18,496 nt of DNA from the NCBI GenBank assembly GCA_913057845.1, contig CAJXPC010000007.1, forward strand, positions 1 to 18,496, in the 5' to 3' direction. Each line of letters begins with the position of its first letter. Positions within the stretch are counted from its first letter, which is position 1. This document shows positions 18,259-18,496 of this stretch, piece by piece. The notes under the pieces are model-generated. The model did no database searches. It saw only the letters and a list, made by a program, of their open reading frames with translations, and was not told the origin of the DNA. The DNA comes from an uncultured Pseudomonadota bacterium (GTDB lineage: Bacteria; Pseudomonadota; Gammaproteobacteria; Burkholderiales; Eutrophovitaceae). A program made the position numbers and the translations under genes.

Positions 18259-18496
18259 TTAAATTGATGTCATCACCGTCGGATTAACATTTCTTCGAGG
18301 TGTTCGACGATTTTTTAATTGGCCTGCCAACTGACCACAGGCCCCAGCAATATCATCACCTCGCGTCTTTCTTACCGTCGTCACTAAACCTGCATTCATG
18401 AGTATTTTTTGAAAATTAGAGACTGCTTGCGCCGAACTTCGGGTGAAACCAGAATCATTGAAGGGGTTAAACGGAATTAAATTAAACTTGCAAGGG
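18259..18496 (-). CDS. rlmN: Dual-specificity rRNA/tRNA adenine-C2 methyltransferase RlmN, C-terminal part (window edge)
   Basis: RlmN is a radical SAM enzyme that methylates C2 of an adenosine in 23S rRNA (A2503 in E. coli) and in some tRNAs. Only the last 78 residues lie in the window; the gene continues past its end. The translation reads [19 protein letters not shown], then [20 protein letters not shown] and [12 protein letters not shown]. The cysteine in ACGQL corresponds to the catalytic thiyl/mixed-disulfide cysteine (C355 in E. coli). The tail is basic (KNRRTPRRN). The radical SAM CxxxCxxC motif would be upstream and outside the window. It lies directly before ispG with no pilF or rodZ homolog between them. 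Confidence 0.94.
   Translation of the reverse strand, partial: PCKFNLIPFNPFNDSGFTRSSAQAVSNFQKILMNAGLVTTVRKTRGDDIAGACGQLAGQLKNRRTPRRNVNPTVMTSI

Overview
The window is a contiguous stretch of bacterial housekeeping genes, almost certainly from a betaproteobacterium, probably one with a compact, moderately AT-leaning genome. The evidence is gene order: ispG-hisS-yfgM-bamB-der-hfq-hflX-hflK-hflC-(DUF2065)-hisZ-purA, with der directly next to hfq and hisZ next to purA. Supporting points are an IspG of the long type with a CPGCGR iron-sulfur motif and a Der whose first G domain has NKGE instead of NKxD. The taxonomic call is an inference from order and motifs, not from a database search.

Every protein gene is on the minus strand, so transcription runs from high to low coordinates. 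In that direction the order is: the 3' end of rlmN; ispG, hisS, yfgM, bamB and der (isoprenoid synthesis, histidyl-tRNA synthetase, envelope assembly, ribosome assembly GTPase); hfq, hflX, hflK and hflC, a DUF2065 small membrane protein, hisZ and purA; then rnr and rlmB; and finally rpsB, tsf, pyrH and the first 32 codons of frr. Gaps are short and several junctions overlap (yfgM/bamB, hflK/hflC, rnr/rlmB), so a few long operons are likely. The one plus-strand gene is a tRNA-Leu(CAG), with its own well-formed sigma70 promoter, inserted between purA and rnr.

The genes serve translation and RNA metabolism (S2, EF-Ts, ribosome recycling, RNase R, Hfq, RlmB, RlmN, Der, HflX, HisRS), nucleotide and histidine synthesis (PyrH, PurA, HisZ), isoprenoid synthesis (IspG) and envelope protein assembly and quality control (BamB, YfgM, HflKC). 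Regulatory signals that can be read are a structured rpsB leader that may be an S2 autoregulatory element, a hairpin plus U-tract between rpsB and tsf, and the tRNA promoter.

The first 50 bases are not genomic: they are an Illumina Nextera i5 adapter with a readable index, fused to a truncated frr, so this contig end is an artefact. I found no CRISPR array, mobile element, phage or defence genes, and no sign of an undescribed multi-gene system. No gene-free stretch exceeds 300 bases; the largest are the 181-base rlmB-rpsB gap and the 135-base rpsB-tsf gap.
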